Origin: Cycas panzhihuaensis
Taxonomy: Eukaryota > Cycadophyta
Length of the DNA: 64,000 nucleotides
Direction of reading: 5' to 3'
NCBI GenBank assembly: GCA_023213395.1
Contig: CM041465.1
Span: 160,215,741-160,279,740 of the forward strand
The notes beneath the pieces were generated by a model. That model searched no databases, was not told the origin of the DNA, and saw nothing but the letters and a program-made list of their open reading frames with translations. Numbering within the stretch: position 1 is the first letter of the stretch; the number at the start of each line of letters is the position of its first letter. Shown in pieces: positions 1 to 12,358 of this stretch. The translations under genes and the position numbers were made by a program.

Positions 1-911
1 TATGCCTAGGTAATAACATCAATTTAAGATGCCAAATTTACCTCAAGGTTCTCATAATCTATGATTTGAGAGTTGGGCACTAACTTGAATTTTAGTATAA
101 CCTACCATATAGAGACTACTAGGAAAACATAGAAAGCAAATCAAGTACTCAAAGATTTACTTTGAATGTATGTCATAGAGCAACTAACTCATTGGAAAGA
201 TTATCTTCATCTAATAGAATTTCCTTATAATAATACATCTTATTCCTCTTTTGGAATAAGTCCATTTAAGGCATTATATACTAGGAAGTGCAATGCACCA
301 CTCAACTAGGAAATTTCAGAAGGAAGATATATGTTGGGGCTAGAAATATTGTAAGATATAGAGAGATAAATATCTAGTACAAGATAATAGTTAAAGATAG
401 CATAGGTAGGTAGAAACATTACCTAGACCTAAAGAAAATAGCTAAAGAATCGAAGGTAGACAATTGTTTATTTTTGTGAGCAAGACCTAAGTATAGCACT
501 TAGGCATATGTAAGAAGTTAGCACTAAGGTATTACAACCCATTCAAGATTCTTAAAAGGGTTGGGCATGTTGCACGTAAATTGGCTTTTCTGCCAAACCT
601 ATAAATACATAATGTATTTCATGTTTTGTTGTTACAAAGGTATATGCCAAACTCAAAACATATATTTGAATGGACTAATCTTATAGCAGGACCCAATATT
701 AATTTCAAAGAAGTACCCTTATAAATATTGGGTCAAAGAGAGAAAATGTTACACAATAGGAGCATCCCACAACCCAAGGTGTTGTGGAAGCACCTAACAC
801 TAAAAGTAGCAACATAAAATATAGAAAGAAACATGAAGAAATTGTACCCTTAGTTGTTTATCATAAATCAAAATAGCATCAAGGGTGATGCTTTTATTAA
901 TAGGAAGAGAA
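1..911 (+). pseudogene. gypsy-W integrase and pol C-terminus remnant
   Basis: This is the 3' part of a Ty3/gypsy pol, entering from the left edge of the window. The motif DAKFTSRF at nt 28-51 is typical of the integrase core and starts with its second catalytic Asp. It is followed in the same frame by YHIETTRKT, ANQVLKDLL, YLHLIEFPYNN and FGISPFKALYTRKC, as in chromovirus-type (Tekay/Del-like) integrases. The codon expected for the catalytic Glu is a stop. After a frameshift, the post-integrase region is recognisable at about 746-800 (RSIPQPKVLWKH). Several in-frame stops make it non-functional. Integrase inserts element cDNA into chromosomes. Lineage is judged from motif resemblance only. 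Confidence 0.85.
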
Positions 912-1825
912 TGTAAGGGCCCAATGAAGACTTGGTTATTTAACTAATCATGGACAATAACCAAGGAATCAATCATGGGTAGATTAAGGCATCAATCTAA
1001 GATAGACCAAGGAAACAACCATAAGTAGAGTACAACTTTAACAGATATGTAATATATAATTTTATTTTTTTAGTTTATTCATCCCATATAAGGTATATGC
1101 TTATTTATGTAACATTAGGTGTGGGAATATACCATTCTAATTTCTTAGCTTAGTAGGTAGAATAGTGTACGCCTAGACTCAAAACTATATATCTAATTCA
1201 ACATAAAATTACTCATGTATTTATTGCTTTCATAATACAAAAGTAGTTAGATTATTTTAGAGGGGTAACATAGATAGAGGTCCATATGATATGAATGAGG
1301 GAGGAATAAAGGGGAGAACACAAATGTAAGGGTAAACCATAGACTTCATGATTTTTCTTATTTCATTGGAACATAAAGGATTGGTCATAGCTTGGCAAGT
1401 AGTTATGGGGAAAATATAAAGGGACATCCTTCACAATTTCATAAACAAATCATTCAACCAAATGCAAGTATAAAATGTATGTAAAATTATGGAAAGATAA
1501 AGGATTTAAAATCTTGATATCTAAGCCTTCAAGGAAGAATAGTAATTCTTGTAGTAAAGGAATATTAAATGATAAAGAAGGAAGATGAAAGGGTAATATT
1601 CTAATATCTTTATCTCTTTGTAGACTTCACTTGGTTTATAACAAGATTCTTCATGATGATGATACAAATGAGTAAATAGAGAGAATAGAGGACCATTGAA
1701 TAAAGTATCATTTTAATCTTGAATAAGGAAGAGCCATACTAGGTAGGGCATGATCTTAACTATGAGTAAAGCATCATAGGTTTGATTATATAGAGTTATA
1801 TTGAGTAGGCTATATAGTGTATATT

Positions 1826-1913
1826 AGGTTAATTACATTAGGCAATATCAAGTTGATTACACAAGAGCAACATTTAGTTGATTACATCAAGCAACATTAA
1901 GTTGGTTGCACAA
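1826..1913. repeat. degenerate tandem repeat, unit about 25 bp
   Basis: Three to four imperfect copies of a unit resembling gttgattacatcaagcaaca lie head to tail within the putative gypsy-W LTR. They are not evenly spaced unique spacers, so this is not CRISPR-like. Confidence 0.6.
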
Positions 1914-2093
1914 AATAATGGAGAATTAATTATGGTAGACAAACTCTTTAAGATTATTCTATGATGTAGTTTTATAAAAATAAATAGTTAGCATTATGTA
2001 AAGGATATATACCAATTATTTAATAAAATGTATGAATGGGTAGATAGGATAAAGTTGGATGTGTTGTATGTTTATCCTTGATTTTGCCTCATG

Positions 2094-2335
2094 AAGTAGA
2101 TAAATTCTATTTACTCATTCTTTAGTTCAATCTTATTGGGTAGTTGTGTTCTATAAAGCCATATCCTCATTCAACTTTATAGAGTATATATGTTCTACCT
2201 AGTTATTATTTGGTTCAAATCCACAAAGTAGTTGTGTTCTACTTAGTTATTTTCTAGTTTAGATTCATACAGTAGATGTGTTTTTCTTGGTTATTCTTTG
2301 GTTTAGTTTAATGGGGTAGATAAGTTCTACTAATA
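2094..2335. repeat. degenerate tandem repeat, unit about 45 bp
   Basis: Five to six diverged copies of a unit with the core agtagttgtgttctacttag followed by ttatt and ttggttcaa-like sequence. It lies in the putative gypsy-W LTR. Such arrays in LTRs sometimes contain promoter or enhancer repeats; no function is shown here. Confidence 0.6.
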
Positions 2336-2511
2336 TACTCTAGATCAATGTTACTAAGTATATAAATCCATTCTTAGATAAATCTCTTAAGATTTTATCT
2401 CCATCCCAACCAAGGGACATATTTGATAGGTTGCATAAACTTGTGTGTCCATTACTATTTCAAACTCCTTGGACTATCCTGAAGGTGCTAAAGTATAAAT
2501 TGGTTTGAGAT

Positions 2512-2672
2512 AGGATAAAGTAAGTCTTTATTAAAGGCAGAGTAAGTCATTCTTTGTTATTTTATGTGCTTTAGGGTAAAGTAAGTCCCTATTAAGGGAA
2601 AGTAACTCATTCTTAGTTATCTTTATATGCATGAGGGTAGAGTTAGCCCCTCATGGTTATTTTTATGTATGA
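2512..2672. repeat. degenerate tandem repeat, unit about 61-63 bp
   Basis: Two full units (2512-2574 and 2575-2635) and one partial unit (2636-2672) share ggtaaagtaagtcc, agtaactcattctt and ttatttttatgt blocks. Confidence 0.6.
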
Positions 2673-3390
2673 GTGATATTTATATGGTATGGATCGCTAC
2701 TGCATACTTGGATAGGTTGTGTGGTATGAAACACACATTTATTACTTTCATATGTTGTATGGTATGGGATATACATAGTCACATAGGAAGATAGTCCAAA
2801 GAGATTGACTCAATGGTGGTGCATAAGTGGTATGACCATTCTAAATCAAGTGCATAAACTTGAATTATAGTAGATAATTTAGAACCAATGTTGTAGCATG
2901 TTGTTACAACTTTGACTCAATAGTGGATCACTTGTATTAAATGCATATATATTGATTTGTACTAAAAGAACTTAGGAATATTTCAAAAGCATTTTGTTAC
3001 CTTTATACTTCTAGAAAGATAGCATAAACATCTATGCAATATATATTTTTAATGAATTCATAATGCTTAATTATTAGGGATGGACATGGATTGAGTATTG
3101 AGTTAATTACTAGTACTCCAACATTCATATCATGTGTTCTAGCCCTTGGGAACTTTTCCTTTTAGGATTACTATCAATTGAGAGGTGAATCCCTCTAAAG
3201 TAATTTGGCTAGTTCTTTATTCAATTAATATATTTATTTATAATATCCTTTAATGATGAATTATAATATTTGGGTACTTGATATCATTTCTATAATTTGC
3301 ATTTGATGAGGTTGAGCTTTGAAGTAAATGGAAAATATCACCAACCTCTTAATCTAGCAACATCTCTAGGCATTCAATTTTTCCACTATG

Positions 3391-3604
3391 TGGCATGCCT
3401 CAATTGGGCCTAGGCTATGTATCCCTTAATGATGTTATATTTTCTCTATTTTAGGTCTAGATCAAGAGATAAATAAGCTTATGGAAACCTAAAGACCATC
3501 TTTATCAACTCCTGAGAAGGAGTCTCTACTTACCTGTGTCATTTGGTTTGGATATGTAAATAATAACAAAAGGTTAGGATGTAAGGAAAAGTATTAGAAT
3601 CCAC
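3391..3604 (-). repeat. gypsy-X 3' LTR, left piece
   Basis: Matches the start of the right LTR near 59216-59430, including shared gtcatttggttt and gtaaggaa-type blocks. Copia-1 interrupts it; the last five bases (tccac, 3600-3604) are the copia-1 target duplication. Confidence 0.85.
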
Positions 3605-3994
3605 TGTTAAATACTTCAAGATCTACAATATCATATGATCTAATTAGAATATTAAGGAAAATAATAGTAATATGCAATAAAAAATAAGCAAAATATGTAA
3701 AATAATTTAGATGAACAAAGTACAGGTGAAATTTTCATGACGTAAAGCTCTATTTGGTCAAAGCTTCTGCATTAATCACAATCCAATGTATAATACGAAG
3801 GTGTGGGGCTTAATTTATAGGCAACCCACCAATCTTTCAAGAAATATAATAGACTAACTAAGTAGCAAATGAGATAGACCTGACCAGTTTATACAAAATC
3901 ATTAAATTACAATAAGAGTCACTTAAACATTATAATATATACATATATTACATGAAATATAAGGAAATGATGGTGTTATTACAAAGTTTTTACA
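3605..3994 (-). repeat. copia-1 3' LTR
   Basis: 390-bp terminal repeat with tg...ca ends; its partner is 36071-36459. The sequence just to its right (ccctctctt, 3995-4003) is the complement of a polypurine tract, marking this as the 3' LTR of a leftward element. Confidence 0.9.
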
Positions 3995-4005
3995 CCCTCT
4001 CTTAA
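3995..4005 (-). other. copia-1 polypurine tract
   Basis: On the - strand this reads aagagagg next to the LTR, the expected plus-strand primer site for reverse transcription. Confidence 0.7.
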
Positions 4006-4830
4006 TAGTATCTTAATTTCTTTTGATTCCAAGGTCATGTCTAAATCATTCAAACTTTGGTTTAACAAGTGCTTTACTGAAGATATCTGCATCTTGGTCC
4101 TCAGTTGGATGGTAGACAAGATTAACTTCTCCATTCTAGACATGCTCATGGATGAAGTAGTGATGGACCTTAATGTGCTTGTTTCTAATATGGAATACAA
4201 GATTCTTTGTCATCTTTAACACACTTTAATTTTCATAATAGAGGATAGCGGGTGTATATTATTAAAGTCTAAGCTCAACGAGAATCCTTCTAAGCCAAAT
4301 CACCTTAATTGTAGCATGGACAATTGCTTTATATTTTATGTCAGTGGAGTTCATGTCAAAGCAATAGCCTGATGTTGAGTGGTTAATATCCTAGAAACCA
4401 ACCTAATTAGCATTTATATGTCCTTTCAAGATAGAAGAGTTAGTTTGGTTATATTCAAGTCCAAATCAATGTGTGCCATAGATATATTTGAGGATCCTAG
4501 TGGTAACTTTCCAATGGGATGCTTTTGGTTATGACATATACCTGGAGCAGATCCCTACTACATATGAGATGTCCAAATAAGTGTGAGTAAGATAGATAAG
4601 ACTTCCAACTAACTACCAATATAAATTAGGTTCAAAAAGCTTTCCTTTTTTATGTAGGTTTGGCTTAGTTCTTGTCTCCATAGGAATTGGGGTTGGCTTG
4701 CATTTTGTCATCCCAAATCTTTCTAAGAGCTTATTAGCATACTTTGTTTGAGTCAAGAACATGTGTCCTAATTCTTAAAAAACTTTAATTTCAAGGAAGT
4801 AGTGGGGTAACCCAAGATTTGTTATCTCAA
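4004..4830 (-). pseudogene. copia-1 RNase H and pol C-terminus
   Basis: The leftward reading frame shows the end of a copia pol. A HxHIKVHHYFI-like segment, then NGEVNLVYHPTEDQ and a KALVKPKFE-like segment are split over two frames at 4010-4230. In this family, the segment follows RNase H and ends the polyprotein. The purine tract and 3' LTR follow within 20 bp. Stops and at least one frameshift make it inactive. Confidence 0.75.
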
Positions 4831-5830
4831 AGTTGCTTTTCAATTCTAACTAAAGATAAGCAATGCCATTTATATTATTTCCAGTGATTGTAAGATCATC
4901 CCCATAATGAATTATGATTATGATCAAATTATCCCTAATCCAAATATAGAGATCTGGGTTAGAGGGTAAATGATTAAATCTATGCTGGTTAAGAAAGGCA
5001 TCTATCTTTGCATATAAGACACGTGGTGACTATGTAAGTCTATAAAGGGCTTTCTTAAGTCTACAAACTAAGTGTTCTTGTCTTAGAACAACATAGTTGG
5101 AAGGTTGTTTTAAGAAAACCTCTTATTTGAACTCTTCATTAAAAAAATCATTCTTCATATCCATTTGGTAAACAAGCCATCTGAATTGGGTTACTAAGGA
5201 CATAACCAAACAAAATATGGTCATATTGGCTACTAGTGCAAAGGTCTCATCATAGCCAATTCCTTCTTGTTGTTTAAAACCTCTTACTACAAGGTGAGTT
5301 TTATGACACTCTATGATGTTGTCTACATAGAATTTGGTCTTATATATGTGACTTGCTGTTACACCAAAAGCCCTGGGGTGATTTGGGAAGAGGACTCCTT
5401 GGCAAGTGAACCAGCCATAGTCCAATACTCCCCCATGACTAGGAGGCCGCCATAGCATGCATCGCCTGTGTTACAATTCCACCTACTTCGGGGGTGCAAG
5501 GGAACCCCATTAGGGAAAGGGGCTTTGTCTAGCATATGCATGGGATTTGAACCTTAAACCTGGGCTCTGATACCACTTATGACTTGCCATTACACTAAAA
5601 GCCCCAGGGTGATTTGGGAAGAGGACTCCTTGATAAGTGAACCAGCCATAGTCCAATAGTATAGCCATCTATGATCAATTGATTTCTTTCTAAGTGGTAA
5701 TTTAGTTAGCTCCCAAGTGCTATTTTTAATGATGGAATTCATTTCTTCATCCATAACTGCTTTTCACATTTGGTCTTTAACTGCCTCCTCAAATGTAGAA
5801 GGCTCAAGTGTTTCAAGGGCATGTGCCATT
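4831..5830 (-). pseudogene. copia-1 reverse transcriptase (interrupted by TRIM)
   Basis: Reverse transcriptase copies element RNA into cDNA. The N-terminal part (NSTWELTKLPL) reads leftward at about 5690-5750. Left of the TRIM at 5347-5658 the frame continues with KTKFYVDN, VVRGFKQQEGIGYDETFA and YQMDMKNDFFNEEF (about 5123-5340). The catalytic box appears as YGDD at 4895-4906, so both metal-binding Asp codons persist. The stretch between carries stops. The coding frame continues across the TRIM if one target duplication is counted, which supports the boundaries of that insertion. Confidence 0.85.
5347..5658 (-). mobile_element. TRIM-like miniature LTR element
   Basis: Two 81-bp direct repeats (5347-5427 and 5578-5658) enclose 150 bp. 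The complement of tggtatcagagc at 5564-5575 lies 2 bp from the right repeat, and ctccccc (purine tract on the - strand) adjoins the left one. Flanks atata (5342-5346) and gtata (5659-5663) match at four of five bases. Repeats, primer site, purine tract and no coding capacity fit a terminal-repeat retrotransposon in miniature, mobilised in trans. The repeats differ at 8 positions, all transitions. Confidence 0.85.
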
Positions 5831-6199
5831 AAGGCAAACTTTATGGAGTGTCTCATAGTTTAGAAGGGTTTTCTATAGCTATGGGAGGAGGAGGAGCATC
5901 CTTTAAGAGCTATTGTACCCACTTAGGAGGTGGTTGAAAGCTAGTGGCTTCAACCTAAAGGTTATCAACTAAAATTAGAGGTAGAGTTATGCTTGTTTAA
6001 GTCATTGATGTAGATGTTACTATAATTGATAAAGGACCTAGAGTGTAGGAGGAGGCTAGTATTGGTGGCTCCAAAATTTATCCAAGAGTCACTTGAGATG
6101 CATCAACTTCTTATGCTACTATAATTTGAGGTTGAGGTAGAGGCAAGTCCTATGAATATTCTATAAATATTACATCCTGTATAGTGTAAGATTAGTTCC

Positions 6200-6900
6200 C
6201 AACTATGTTAAATACTATCTAGGCTTTGTAACTAGGTATATAGTTAAGGAAGATGCATTTTAGGCTCCTATCATCAAGCTTATTCCTATTGTCCTTTGGA
6301 ACATGTTTATGTATTGTGCATCCAAAGATCTTCAAGTGTGTTACTGATGGTTTCTGACCTGACCAAGCTTCTTTAAGAGTAATATTCTTAACTGAAACTA
6401 TGAGACTTATATTAGTTAGATAAGCAGTTATGGGTATGGCATTAACCCAAAATTTGGTGGTAAGATTTGTAGCACTAAGCATGGTTTTTCATTTATTTAT
6501 CAGTGTTTGATTTATTCTTTCAACTACACCATTTTGTTGAGGTATGCAAAGAGCTAAGAATTGATGTTGGATACCATGTTCCTTACAAAAATTATTGAAC
6601 TGATTGGAAATATATTCACTACCATTACTAGATCTAAGGATCTTGATTGTCATTCCACTTTCATTTTCTATGGTAACTTTAAACTCTTTGAATTTATCTA
6701 GGAATTTATACTTGTTTCTCAAGAAATAGACCCACACTTTTCTTGAGAAGTCATCTATAAATGTAATGAAATACCAACTTCCATTGAGTGATTAGATGAA
6801 CAAGGCCCATAAATGTCTAAGTAGGATAATCTAATGGTATTGAGGCTCTCCATACATTCTTGGGAGGGAATTTTTCTCTTTGTTGCTTTCCCTTTAGGCA
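6200..6900 (-). pseudogene. copia-1 integrase
   Basis: The leftward frames carry the copia integrase core. The region with the first Asp (FITFIDDFSRKVWVYFL) is at about 6720-6775, RSSNGSEYIS at about 6620-6650, and QQNGVVERINQT at about 6500-6540, where the Glu is kept. The second Asp, normally in DNGGEY, is replaced by Ser. Downstream, 6219-6482 matches the copia post-core segment (AYLTN, GQKPSVTHLKIFGC). The catalytic loss plus stops make it inactive. Confidence 0.85.
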
Positions 6901-7490
6901 AGCCTCACATATGTTGTTGTATCTCTTAATTTTAGGTAAACCATATACCATTTAGAGCCTATACATGAGGTTCAAGCTTTGCATATTTAAGTGACCTAGG
7001 CATTGATTCTGTAGGTGGTCTTTGGAGCTATTTGAGGTGACAATGTCCTTTAAGAGGACTCTTTATCAATTATATCCTTCTCCTTATTAGGTTGAGTTAT
7101 GTTGGCCATTGAACATGATTCATTTTATGGAATAGTGGTAAGGGGGATACCATCGAGCCTATATAAGACACCATCTTCATGTCTTGTGGCCACAAGTTTG
7201 CCTATTATATGATTTGTGATTTTATAAATACCTTAGGTAAAAAGGACATCTAAATTCTGCTTATCCATTTGGCTAATAGAAAGTAAGTTCATCTTCATTC
7301 TAGGTACAAGGAACACATTACTAATATGGTACCTAATGTTAGATTCCTTTAATATTATTGAAGCCTTATTAATTTTGGTTATATTATAAGGTAAATTATT
7401 CTTAAATATAATAATTTGAGTATTGAATGGGTGGGTCTCTTCCAACATCTTTTCTGAACTAGTCATATGTCTCATTATACTAGAGTTAAG
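6901..7490 (-). pseudogene. copia-1 protease and pre-integrase region
   Basis: The leftward frame at 7233-7475 reads RHMTSSEKM, then NIRYHISNVFLVPRMKMN and LLSISQMDKQNLDV. These follow the catalytic Asp-Ser/Thr-Gly of copia aspartic proteases. The catalytic motif itself is not recognisable just upstream. The protease would process the Gag-Pol polyprotein. The 6901-7230 stretch is in the position of the pre-integrase zinc-binding region and is poorly preserved. Confidence 0.75.
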
Positions 7491-7499
7491 GAGCCAAGT

Positions 7500-8930
7500 A
7501 GTCTCATCAAGTTAAGATGAAGGTACTATAAAAAACAAGTTATGGGAGGAGGACTCATGATTGTCTCCCATGTTACCTCCTTGTTATTGATTATTCTATT
7601 GATTCCTTTGATTTTTGTTAGGGAATCGTTGATTATTCTGAGACCTTTGTCTATGAGTAGGTCTAGGATTCTAATTTTATTCATAGAATTGGCCTTGTAG
7701 TTAGAATGATGGCCCTCATTTTGGCTAGTAAGGGCCTCCTTATTATTGAATAGGGCCATCTTATTAATAATAGGGGCCTCCTTATTACAAAATAGGGACT
7801 CCTTATTATGGAAAAGGGGCTTCTTATGGAGGGTATGCTCCTCCACATTGATATCCTTCTCCTTGTTGAGAGTAACTAGGGCCTCCCTGATGGTATGAGG
7901 GTGCTCCTTATTGATATATTAGGCTAGTTATTGACAATATAGTCTATAGGATTAAGTCCATTAATTCTACAAGAGTTTCAAATCAGCTTGATGTCTTTTA
8001 CATTCAATAGCTAGATGTCCAATTTTGTCATAATATAGGTAGGTGATATTTGGTCTACCCTACTAATTCTTTTAAGGTTGTCCCTATGGTTGGTGCTGAG
8101 ACCGTTAGGGTTATTGACTTAGACAAGAAGAGGAGGTGCCAATTGGATGTTACTACTATAGGGTTTGCTACTGATGTGGCTCTTAAGATATGGTGAAAGA
8201 GTCCAAGTATTAAGATAGATCTTGATGCTGACTAAGCTATTGACTACTCTATTGATAGTCTTACCCTTTTCCAAATTTTAGGCTACAAAGGTAAGAGATA
8301 AGTCAAATGTACATGTCATCCCAAGTTGGTTGAGTATATTCTCCTCTCATAATAAGATCCCCTCAAAGGTTATGAAGTCTATTTTAGAATAATTACCATA
8401 TAACTTGGAGACAAAAGAGTTGTATTCTATAGGTAGAATGTTTATGATGTTAGAGATCAAATCATAGTCACAAGGTGGATCACCAAGGATAATTAATTGG
8501 TTCCTAATTATTTTAACTTTAATCAAATGGTTGGTAATACTTTCAATAAAAGGCATTACAAATAGATAGGCTTTAAGTGTTAAGGATCTAGATTTATCTT
8601 TTCTTTCATAGAAGGCATAAAGTATGGTCCATGCCTCATGAGATGTTTTAGTAGTTGTAATATTTTTGTCTAATTGGTCTTTAATAGCCAAGTGGAGGAA
8701 GGATAAAGTAATGTTATCCTTAGCTTTTTGCTAAGGCTATAGGATATGGTGGGATTATTTTAATAGAATCATTAGGGTCTTCTATGGGTATATAAAGGGG
8801 TATATCTTCATTAATATAGGCCCAAAATTCATTCATGATGAATAAGTTTTTAACTTGTTTCTTCAATGGTATAAAGTTATCAATGTCATTGAGTTTAATG
8901 TTATTAGAAAGAAGCACTTACGATGCTATG
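7500..8930 (-). pseudogene. copia-1 gag
   Basis: Gag forms the particle that packages element RNA. The leftward frames at 8720-8917 and 8347-8691 give a gag-like protein with FWAYINED, HLAIKDQL, SHEAWTILYAFYERKDKS, GDPPCDYDLISNI and LPIEYNSFVSKL, as in copia gag domains. A zinc-knuckle remnant near 8010-8050 keeps GHLAIEC, but the first two Cys positions are no longer Cys. At about 7727-7822 a tandem stretch encodes repeated Asn-Lys-Glu-rich units, an unusual low-complexity insert. The start codon is uncertain; Met at 8917 is the first in this frame. Confidence 0.8.
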
Positions 8931-9606
8931 TTTTAAAGTTTTTATTTTATTTTTATGTCTTTAAAGGTTTTGTAGTTTACTAATCTACCTAGAGGACTAC
9001 TAAACTAGGATTTTTAATTTTAAGGGTCTCCTAGAAAGTTCTTGGTTACTATCCTATCTAGTAGTACATGCCCATAAGTTGTAAACTAGGGACCCAATAT
9101 ACCAATATGCAAGCTCAAAGGCTCAATATACCTTAGTAGATGGGCTATAAAGAAGGTCTAGAACCCCCCTAATTTGTTTCCTCACCTGTGCCAAACTTAT
9201 GCCCAACAACAAATCCAATAGTAAGAACTTATCTAACTAAGGCACTCACCTCTTCTAAGTCTAGCTTGGTCTCCAAAATCCAAAAGGAAAGGGTCTACAC
9301 CTCAACCTACCACTTAATACACCTAATAACCAATGGTTTCCTCAACAAATTAGAGTACACTAATGGCATATGTAGGGTGGTAATTTCATGGGATTAATCA
9401 TTTCCCTTGTAAGGTTAGAAACGGGAGATTCAATTTAGAAATTATATTTTCAGTGTGAAAAATTAATTTTTAAGGTGAGTTTCTTATAAGAACAAGGTTC
9501 CTTTTAAGAAAAAACTAAAATAAAGATGAAATAATAGAAATTAAAAGGACAAAGATAGGTTTAAAAAGATCTTTGATGGGTCAAGTTTAAGAGAGAACTT
9601 TGTCAA
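8931..9606 (-). other. copia-1 leader, left part
   Basis: Non-coding sequence between copia-1 gag and the insertion point of gypsy-Y; the leader continues at 34833. I see no gene in it. Confidence 0.6.
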
Positions 9607-9611
9607 CCTTC

Positions 9612-12358
9612 TGTTTCCCGGCTACCGGGAATGGATACAGACAGGTAGAATCAGGTAAGCACAGGTATGCTTCTTCTTTTTCACCCCTACTATTTCTTTG
9701 AAAAGGTCGACAGAAGTATTGCCTCATTCCATGACTGACTATTTCATTTGCATGATCACCTTACATCCATTTGGCTTGATCATGTTACTTGTATTGTGAG
9801 CCTATGACGACCCTGTGGGGCCTACTTTTCCATAAGGTAGGCATCCCCATGCCACTTTATGACCCTCTGCACTACCTCCACACTGCCTCAAGCCTCATTT
9901 GATTTGTATGACCTGTTCATACCCTGACCCCACATCTTAATCACCTTGTTTCTGGGACCTTTAGCCTTTAATACTACTTTGGCCTCATCCACATGCCTTC
10001 TGGACTGTCTCGGCCACCTGGACAGGGGGGCCAACCCCTCCCAGGCCTGCCACATCACCTTCTAAGGCTCTCAAAACCCAGATTATTGCTATTCTAACTT
10101 TCTGGTCCTGCACTACTGTAAACTTAGTGGTACTGTGAAGTTTACCACAGTACCACGAAGCTTACCGCGGTGTGACTATTGCAAGTTATTTTTTAAAACT
10201 GCCATGGTAATTCTCACTTTTTCTGTGGAATTGCCACGTGGCCTCGTACCTAGCTCAGACTTATTTGTGCCCTATTCACTTGTTTAGGGTTGGCATGGGT
10301 TTAAATCCCAAAACCATCATCATTTTACCTCTCTTAGATCTCTTTTGGCTCTCCAACTCAATTGTTTCCTGTTGCAGTTTCTACTCTTTCTTTCTTCATT
10401 CCAAAGGTGCACCTACAGACCTACATTTCCTGTAGCTCCATTCTAGGATCTGCCTATAATGGCCCCTTCTCCATGATAGGAATCTCCTCTCCAGGCATTC
10501 TCAAGCAAGTTTGGTGTAGTTCTCTTCTACATTCACCCAACAAGTGTCTCCTATGGCCATCCCTAGGGAAACCTCCTGTAAAATCCTGCAGGAACTCTTC
10601 TTCTTCGTTAGTTCTGAGGAAAACCCGCCTAGACTCAAGAGGGTACCTTAGGTCCTTTCTTCAGAGTTTCTTATATGCTTTTTTCATGTTAGACTCATTT
10701 TCAAGTGTGTTTGCTCTCTTTCTTTCTGTTTAGTTGTAGTAGACATTCTTTCCATTGAGTTTAGCCTTGTATCTCCAAGTTTTCACCTTTCCTCTGCTAG
10801 TTTTCCTTAAGGAAGCAGCAGGAGAAGATCCATAAAGGTTGGGTGAAGGGAGTAAGGTGGGGTAGTCCCACTTAGGCCTAGTCCCTAAGGATAACCTCCT
10901 TCCCACCTTTCTTCTCCTGCTCCCGTGCCTCTCTTGGGTTAATTAGTAGAAGGTAAACCTTAGGCCTATGCAGGATTATCAGCATGTGCAGCCCTTGCTA
11001 CACTGATTTTAGGCCTGCACGCCTCTTATTTAGACCCCCATAATGTCCCCAATGTTGCTTGGTATCCCTTAAGGACCTTGGTTGAGGTTTGTATGCCAGA
11101 TTGCTGCCCATAGTAATCTTATTATCTTGATACCTCCCCAACACTTTGTTACACTTATCCTCATGCTTCTTAGCTGTCATAAGTTGCTATTTGTCCTCAC
11201 CTTGCTATGCCAAAGGGCTCTATGGAGAACCTTAGTGGAGGGTTTAGCCATCTTGAGGCTTCCCCTCTCTCTTTCTTGCTTGACATGTGTGGTTGCTTGA
11301 GGAGAGTATAGTTTATTTGCAACAGTTATTTCTCTAACGTAAGCATTATATTTTGACATATACTTGCATATATATATAGATTCTCTTGCAATCCTTTCTT
11401 GGAAGGGATAAACCTTGTGTGTGCAGGTTTGTAGTGGTACTTCGTGAAAGGGAAATATCTCCAAATCTGGGTATGCTCTACTCCCTTTCCCTTTCTCTCA
11501 TTCCATTTTGCTTCCTTTTATTCCGCTTACTTTTCATGAGGGGAAGGTATGAAAGTCCCCATCCTTCACGTTGATCTTGGTCACACATCCAACGGTTGGT
11601 GTGAGGGCATACGTTACGGGTAGGTGAGGACTCTTGTTGGCCGCTACACCTCCCAGGTATATGCATCTGTCTCTATCCTTCCATTTTCTCTTTTTTTTCT
11701 TTTATTTAAATCTATGCTCTAGCTAAATAGATCATGTGAAAGTAAAAGGATAAATGGTATTAGTTGTTTGCATTTAAATATTGTATGCTTGCCATATATA
11801 GGAAAATGACATAATAGGAACCCCTCTTTCCTCTTCCTCTTGTTATCAGTCCAAACATACCCTTAAGTGCATTCTGTTTAGCATTGTTTGCTTGCACACA
11901 TAACACTTATTCTTTTTCCCTTTTGCCCCTTTAGTTGTCAAAGGAAGATATAGCTTAAGCCTTTCTCTCCCTCTCTTGGCTCTATTTGCCTTGATTAAAT
12001 AACCAAGGGGGACCCATTTACATCGTAGGCTTTTGCCTACCCCATTCACATTCATTTCCATTCATCATAGGGAAACCCCTTGAGGATTCCTCTTCTTCCC
12101 TTCCGACCATCCAAGGGTGGGAGGACCTTCCTCTCGAGACCATCTAGGCTACCCCCTATATGCACTCTCTCTTCTAGATTGAGGGCTACTCTAATGTAGT
12201 TGAGTATCATTTGCAGGTCCTGAACTTGCACTTTAATGTATGGGGCACCCTGCGTGGTGCTTTCTTTGCTTGTAGGATCTTACCCACACCTTCAACACCA
12301 ATTGTTGCCTACTATTATTCCTATTGAGCTTAGCAACTATCCCATAGGTGCACATCTA
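9612..12358 (+). repeat. gypsy-Y 5' LTR
   Basis: Aligns along its whole length with 32061-34827, with scattered substitutions (over 90 percent identical by eye). It contains an 11-bp perfect inverted repeat with an 8-nt loop at 10127-10156. Short reading frames in it recur at matching places in the other LTR and are not taken as genes. Confidence 0.93.
10127..10156. repeat. LTR hairpin
   Basis: gtggtactgtg (10127-10137) and cacagtaccac (10146-10156) form a perfect 11-bp stem. The same place in the 3' LTR carries the self-complementary gtggtaccac, so the symmetry is partly kept despite substitutions. Confidence 0.65.

Larger units (their letters stand above)
912..3385 (+). repeat. putative 3' LTR and flank of gypsy-W
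   Basis: Just after the pol remnant, a purine-rich run (aggaagagaa, 902-911) is followed by tgtaagggccc at 912, the usual junction of polypurine tract and 3' LTR. The other LTR is outside the window, so the right boundary is unknown. Gypsy-X interrupts this sequence after 3390, and it should resume at 61506. It is AT-rich, has no convincing coding frame and holds three short degenerate tandem arrays. Confidence 0.5.

Noticed and set aside
1826-2672. CRISPR-like direct repeats
   Set aside because: Units are contiguous and diverged, without unique spacers.
11846-12061. Open frame on the - strand in the gypsy-Y 5' LTR, repeated at 34315-34518
   Set aside because: It recurs only because the LTR is duplicated. 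No motif, and no sign of selection.
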